NCBI GenBank assembly: GCA_030037105.1
Contig: JASHRY010000015.1
Coordinates: 1 to 10,890, forward strand
Length of the DNA stretch: 10,890 nucleotides
Direction: 5' to 3'
Origin: Xanthobacteraceae bacterium
GTDB lineage: Bacteria; Pseudomonadota; Alphaproteobacteria; Rhizobiales; Xanthobacteraceae
The first letter of the stretch is position 1; each line of letters starts with the position of its first letter. Of the stretch, positions 7,355-10,890 are shown piece after piece. The notes under the pieces were generated by a model. The model was not told the origin of the DNA. It made no database searches and was given only the letters and a program-made list of their open reading frames with translations. The position numbers and the translations under genes are program-made.

Positions 7355-8488
7355 TCACCAACCTTTTCCTCTGCCGGCACGACCGGCTACGCCGGTCAAA
7401 TTGAATACGCGCCTGGGGACGACCTCGCCGCGGTCGACTTCGGCAATAGCCACGAGTTGACCGCTGGAAGCGACCTGGACCACGCCGCCGGAAACGGCGG
7501 CGTCCCGTCCGCGCAATAAGACGGCTTGACCCCGGCGGAGCCTTGCCGCGTCTGCCGGGCTCGCAGCCAGTGCCGGGATGTCGTCCAGCGCGGTTTCGAT
7601 CGGCAGCAGCAAATCGGCGAGACTTGCCTCGCCAGCGGCCGCTCTATGGCATAAAGATTCGAGCCGTTCCAGCGAAATCATGTCGCCCTCGCCGAACGGG
7701 CCGACCTGGCCGCGGCGCAAGGCCGCGACGTGACCGAGCGCGCCATGCGCGCGGCCGAGGTCGCGGGCAAGCGCGCGTACATAGGTCCCCTTGCCGCATT
7801 CGGTCGCGAGCACGGTGTGATCCGGATCTGGCGTTGCGACGAGCGCGAGCCGATATATCGTCACCGGGCGCGAGGCGATCTCGACCGCTTCGCCCTCGCG
7901 CGCCAGATCATAGGCGCGCTCGCCGTCGATCTTCACCGCGGAAAATCGCGGCGGGACTTGTTCGATGGTGCCGGTGAAGCGCGGCAGCAAGGCTTGGATC
8001 GCCGCCGCGTCGGGACGGGCCGCGCTCGTATTCACGACCCGGCCTTCGGCGTCGTCGGTGTCGCGCTCCTCGCCCCAGCGCACGGTGAACACGTAAGTCT
8101 TGCGGCTGTCGACCACGAACGGGACGGTCTTGGTCGCTTCGCCGAGCGCGATCGGCAGACATCCGGAGGCCAGCGGGTCGAGCGTGCCGGCATGGCCGGC
8201 GCGCTTGGCTGCAAACAGGCGTTTGACGATCGATACGGCGTGCGTCGAGGTCATGCCGACCGGCTTGTCGAGCACGACCCAGCCGTGCACGTCCCTCTTT
8301 ATTTGTTTGCTCTTTTTCGGCGGGTCGGAGTCGCCCCGTCGCGCCTGCGCGACGGCGACAGCGGCGAGTGGAGTGAATTTCGCGTGCGCCGCCGGCAACG
8401 AGTGCCTCTCTCCCGCCTCGTTTCGCTCGGCGACCTCCTCCGCGAGGCGGGAGGCATCGGTGTTCGGCACGCGCGGCGCCTTATTCAT
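7355..8488 (-). CDS. truB: tRNA pseudouridine(55) synthase TruB
   Basis: A 377-residue enzyme that isomerises U55 in the T-loop of tRNAs to pseudouridine. The core starts around residue 63 with [19 protein letters not shown] (64-82); the catalytic Asp is D104 in [12 protein letters not shown] (98-109); further family stretches are [18 protein letters not shown] (132-149) and [23 protein letters not shown] (174-196); a C-terminal PUA-like domain closes the protein. The start ATG overlaps the rbfA stop (ATGA) and has AAGAGGA upstream, supporting it. That makes an N-terminal extension of about 62 residues, longer than in most TruB proteins. Its DNA consists largely of two palindromes (8403-8456 and 8330-8359), so it looks like repeat-derived sequence inserted in frame. 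The extension is probably disordered and not needed for catalysis; this is inference. Confidence 0.96.
   Translation of the reverse strand: MNKAPRVPNTDASRLAEEVAERNEAGERHSLPAAHAKFTPLAAVAVAQARRGDSDPPKKSKQIKRDVHGWVVLDKPVGMTSTHAVSIVKRLFAAKRAGHAGTLDPLASGCLPIALGEATKTVPFVVDSRKTYVFTVRWGEERDTDDAEGRVVNTSAARPDAAAIQALLPRFTGTIEQVPPRFSAVKIDGERAYDLAREGEAVEIASRPVTIYRLALVATPDPDHTVLATECGKGTYVRALARDLGRAHGALGHVAALRRGQVGPFGEGDMISLERLESLCHRAAAGEASLADLLLPIETALDDIPALAASPADAARLRRGQAVLLRGRDAAVSGGVVQVASSGQLVAIAEVDRGEVVPRRVFNLTGVAGRAGRGKGW
7381..7397 (-). promoter_or_regulatory. Hairpin upstream of rpsO (possible S15 leader element)
   Basis: In the mRNA sense GACCGGC and GCCGGTC pair perfectly around GTA, 28 bases before the rpsO ATG and inside the last codons of truB. 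A following GTGCCGGC could compete for the same strand. S15 autoregulatory leaders of different shapes are known in several phyla, including alphaproteobacteria; that this hairpin is one is a guess from position. Confidence 0.35.
8330..8359. repeat. Palindrome inside the truB N-terminal extension (inner copy)
   Basis: CGTCGCGC (8337-8344) and GCGCGACG (8347-8354) are perfect complements with only CT between them. The stem extends by GTCGC (8330-8334) and GCGAC (8355-8359) after a two-base bulge, giving 13 pairs. In the truB frame it encodes part of [12 protein letters not shown], in the non-conserved extension. Confidence 0.6.
8403..8456. repeat. Palindrome inside the truB N-terminal extension (outer copy)
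   Basis: The right arm CGAGGCGGGAGGCA (8443-8456) is the full complement of the left arm TGCCTC-CCGCCTCG (8403-8420), which carries four extra bases (TCTC type) as a bulge: 14 pairs and a 22-base loop. The CCTCTCTCCCGCC / GGCGGGAGG core resembles the decayed repeat near 1144-1176. It lies in the region coding residues 11-29 of TruB. Confidence 0.6.
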
Positions 8489-8898
8489 GACCCGTCCTCT
8501 TCGCCGGCGAGATCACGCCGGACGGCGGGCGTCCGCAACAGCTTCTCGATTCGTTCCGCTTCGTCGAATCGCTCGTCGATGCGGAAGCGAATCTCAGGAG
8601 CGAATTTCAGCTTGACGCGCCGCGCGATCTCGCCGCGCATGTAACGCTTGTTGCGGTCGAGCGCGTCGAGCACCTCCGCTTCATCGCGCCCGCCGAGCGG
8701 CATGACGTAAATCGTGGCGAGCCGCAGATCGGCGCTCATGCGCACCTCGGGAACCGTGATCGCGCGCGCTTCGATCACCGGGTCATGAATGTCGCCGCGC
8801 AAGAACATGTCGGCGAGAGCGTGGCGGACGAGCTCGGCGACGCGCAGTTGACGCGGCGAAGCGCCGGCCGCCGGATCGCGATGCTGTTGGCGTGCCAT
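8485..8898 (-). CDS. rbfA: Ribosome-binding factor A
   Basis: A 137-residue RbfA, usual for alphaproteobacteria. It is a KH-fold factor that binds the 30S subunit near the 16S rRNA 5' helix during late maturation and cold adaptation. Signatures: [17 protein letters not shown] (16-32), [18 protein letters not shown] (52-69) and [29 protein letters not shown] (93-121). The start at 8898 gives the family N-terminus ([20 protein letters not shown]), but there is no Shine-Dalgarno; the leader is A-rich (AGCAAACAA). The frame stays open upstream to a GTG at 9066 that overlaps the infB stop as GTGA, which would give a 193-residue form; its extra 56 residues are unlike RbfA, so I prefer 8898. The stop overlaps the truB ATG by four bases. 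Confidence 0.93.
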   Translation of the reverse strand: MARQQHRDPAAGASPRQLRVAELVRHALADMFLRGDIHDPVIEARAITVPEVRMSADLRLATIYVMPLGGRDEAEVLDALDRNKRYMRGEIARRVKLKFAPEIRFRIDERFDEAERIEKLLRTPAVRRDLAGEEDGS

Positions 8899-9062
8899 TT
8901 GTTTGCTATTTCGTGGTGTTTGCGCCTGATCCGCGCATCCATCTCGATTTCTGCGCCGCTCGACCTTGCCCGATGGATTGCCGGATTGATCACCGAGGCG
9001 GCACCGCGCGCCTGTTGCCGGGATGACCGGGCCCGCGCCGTGCGCGGATGCGAGCCTTGGAC
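8899..9062 (-). other. infB-rbfA spacer
   Basis: These 164 bases lie between the infB stop and the preferred rbfA ATG. The rbfA frame is open across the whole spacer. No terminator with a T-tract or clear promoter is seen, so infB and rbfA are probably cotranscribed. The 3' end is A-rich directly before the rbfA start. Confidence 0.5.
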
Positions 9063-10890
9063 TCACAGCGTCCGTTGCACGCTCTCAACCCGGTAGCACT
9101 CGACCACATCGCCGACCTTCATGTCCTGGTAGTTCTCGAAGGCCATGCCGCATTCCTGGCCGGCGACGACCTCGCGCGCGTCGTCCTTGAAGCGCTTGAG
9201 CTGCGACAGCTTGCCCTGATGGACGACGACGTTGTCGCGAATGAGCCGCACATTGGCGCCGCGCTCGACGACACCGTCGGTCACGCGGCAGCCGGCGACG
9301 TTGCCGACCTTGGAGACCTTGAAGATTTCGAGTATCGTGGCATTTCCGAGTACGGTCTCGCGCAGCGTCGGCGCCAGCAGGCCCGACATCGCTTTCTTCA
9401 CGTCGTCGACCAGGGCGTAGATGATGTCGTAATAGCGGATCTCGACGCCGGCCTGCTCGGCGGCTTCGCGCGCCTCCTTGTGCGCGCGGACATTGAAGCC
9501 GATGACGGCAGCGCTCGAGGCTTCCGCCAGCGTCACGTCGGACTCGGTGATGCCGCCGACGCCGGCGAAGATAATGCGCGCGGCGACCTCCTCGGTGGAC
9601 AATTTCTCCAGCGCCCCGACGATGGCCTCGATCGAGCCTTGCACGTCGCCCTTGATCACCAGCGGGAATTCCTTGCGGCCGGCGGTCTTGAGCTGATTCA
9701 TCATCTGCTCGAGCGAGCCGCGCATGCCGGTCTGCCGCGCCGCCATTTTTTCGCGTTTCTGCCGGACGCGATAGTCGGTGATCTCCCTGGCGCGCGCCTC
9801 GGTGTCGACGACGGCGAGCCGGTCGCCGGCCTCCGGCGTGCCGCCGAAGCCCAACACCTCGACCGGCATCGACGGGCCGGCCGCCACCACGGAATGGCCG
9901 GTGTCCGATACCAGCGCGCGCACGCGGCCCCATTCGGAGCCGGCGACGACGATGTCGCCGGGCTTGAGCGTGCCGCGTTGCACGAGGACGGTCGCGACTG
10001 GACCGCGGCCGCGATCGAGCCGCGCTTCGATCACCGTGCCTTCCGCCGGCCGGTTTGGATTGGCCGTGAGTTCGAGGACCTCGGCCTGGAGGGCGATGAC
10101 GTCGAGCAGCTTGTCGAGATTGCGCTTCTCCTTGGCCGACACCTCGACTTCGAGCACCTCGCCGCCGAGCGATTCGACCTGGACCTCATGCTGCAAGAGT
10201 TCGTTGCGCACGCGCTCGGGCTTGGCGTCCGGTTTGTCGATCTTGTTGATGGCGACGATGATCGGCACCTTCGCCGCCTTGGCGTGTTGGATCGCTTCCA
10301 CCGTCTGCGGCATGACGCCGTCGTCGGCGGCGACCACAAGCACCACGATATCGGTGATCTTGGCGCCGCGCGCGCGCATTGCAGTGAAGGCGGCATGGCC
10401 CGGCGTGTCGATGAAAGTGATGCGGCCGCCCGAGGGCGAGGTCACCTGGTAGGCGCCGATATGCTGGGTGATGCCGCCGGTCTCGGCGGTGGCGACGTCG
10501 GTCGAGCGAATGGCGTCGAGCAGCGACGTCTTGCCGTGATCGACGTGGCCCATGATGGTCACGACCGGCGCGCGCGGCTGCAGGTTCGCCGGCTCGTCTG
10601 GAGCGGCGAACATGCCTTCTTCGACGTCCGATTCGGCCACGCGCCGTACGGTGTGGCCGAATTCCTCGGCGATGAGCTGGGCGGTGTCGGCATCGATCGT
10701 ATCGGTGATCTTGGCCATGTGGCCCTGCTGCATGAGGATGCGGATCACGTCGACGGCGCGTTCGGCCATGCGATTGGCCAGTTCCTGGATCGTGATCGTC
10801 TCGGGGATGGTCACCTCGCGGGCGATCTTTTCCTTTGGCTCGTCTCGGTGACCGGTCATGCGCTGTACGCGGCGGCGGAAGGAAGCGACC
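9063..10890 (-). CDS. infB: Translation initiation factor IF-2 (N-terminus beyond window edge)
   Basis: Partial gene: the frame remains open to the right edge, reading [10 protein letters not shown] before the ATG at 10859, which is therefore internal; full alphaproteobacterial IF2 is about 850-1000 residues and 608 are visible. IF2 is the GTPase that places fMet-tRNA on the 30S subunit and drives subunit joining. Counting from the internal Met: an IF2N-type segment (about 12-75), then the G domain with G1 GHVDHGKT (104-111), G2 GGITQHIGA (128-136), G3 DTPGH (151-155), G4 NKID (205-208) and G5 SAK (241-243), followed by domain II, domain III ([13 protein letters not shown]) and the C-terminal fMet-tRNA binding domain ending in [12 protein letters not shown]. 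All GTPase motifs are intact. It heads the visible - strand cluster and its TGA overlaps a GTG in the rbfA frame. Confidence 0.98.
   Translation of the reverse strand, partial: VASFRRRVQRMTGHRDEPKEKIAREVTIPETITIQELANRMAERAVDVIRILMQQGHMAKITDTIDADTAQLIAEEFGHTVRRVAESDVEEGMFAAPDEPANLQPRAPVVTIMGHVDHGKTSLLDAIRSTDVATAETGGITQHIGAYQVTSPSGGRITFIDTPGHAAFTAMRARGAKITDIVVLVVAADDGVMPQTVEAIQHAKAAKVPIIVAINKIDKPDAKPERVRNELLQHEVQVESLGGEVLEVEVSAKEKRNLDKLLDVIALQAEVLELTANPNRPAEGTVIEARLDRGRGPVATVLVQRGTLKPGDIVVAGSEWGRVRALVSDTGHSVVAAGPSMPVEVLGFGGTPEAGDRLAVVDTEARAREITDYRVRQKREKMAARQTGMRGSLEQMMNQLKTAGRKEFPLVIKGDVQGSIEAIVGALEKLSTEEVAARIIFAGVGGITESDVTLAEASSAAVIGFNVRAHKEAREAAEQAGVEIRYYDIIYALVDDVKKAMSGLLAPTLRETVLGNATILEIFKVSKVGNVAGCRVTDGVVERGANVRLIRDNVVVHQGKLSQLKRFKDDAREVVAGQECGMAFENYQDMKVGDVVECYRVESVQRTL

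Noticed and set aside
7730..8644. 304-codon + strand open frame opposite truB and rbfA
   Set aside because: Lies wholly antisense to two conserved genes, with an arginine-rich translation and no motif.
10857..10859. ATG at 10859 as the true IF2 start
   Set aside because: The frame continues open to the window edge with [10 protein letters not shown], a stretch I know from alphaproteobacterial IF2, and there is no ribosome binding site before this ATG.

Overview
The window looks like a chromosomal piece of a GC-rich alphaproteobacterium, most likely Hyphomicrobiales (Rhizobiales). This rests on the gene order infB-rbfA-truB-rpsO-pnp, on the style of the encoded proteins (IF2 with the [10 protein letters not shown] lead-in, YacG next to Maf), and on degenerate copies of a CCTCTCCC/GGGAGAGG palindromic repeat that I recall as common in that group. 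Genus cannot be fixed from the sequence alone.

Layout. Left part, + strand: the 3' part of maf (1-498, cut by the window edge), yacG (526-735), then a tRNA-Phe gene (862-937) with its own sigma70-like promoter. A 427-base stretch without a gene follows (938-1364); it holds a 14-base palindrome, a decayed palindromic repeat and, at its right end, an AT-rich promoter/operator. Middle, + strand: a compact three-gene operon (1365-4583) of a MarR-family repressor, an EmrA-type membrane fusion protein and an EmrB-type 14-TM DHA2 exporter, with overlapping start and stop codons. Right part, - strand, convergent with the efflux operon: infB (cut by the right edge), rbfA, truB, rpsO and pnp, the classic translation/RNA-decay cluster, read from 10890 down to 4671.

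How the genes work together. The - strand cluster makes initiation factor IF2, the 30S maturation factor RbfA, the tRNA psi55 synthase TruB, ribosomal protein S15 and polynucleotide phosphorylase. Overlaps or tight spacing (ATGA between rbfA and truB, 2 bases between truB and rpsO) suggest translational coupling. The 246-base rpsO-pnp spacer is rich in hairpins, one of them touching the pnp ribosome binding site, which fits post-transcriptional control of rpsO/pnp as known in E. coli. The MarR-EmrA-EmrB operon is probably autoregulated through an inverted repeat overlapping its promoter, and would pump hydrophobic toxic compounds out through an outer-membrane channel encoded elsewhere.

I do not see a convincing new biological system. 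The genes are well-known families; the points worth a second look are regulatory RNA structures, a palindrome-encoded N-terminal extension of TruB, and start-codon questions.
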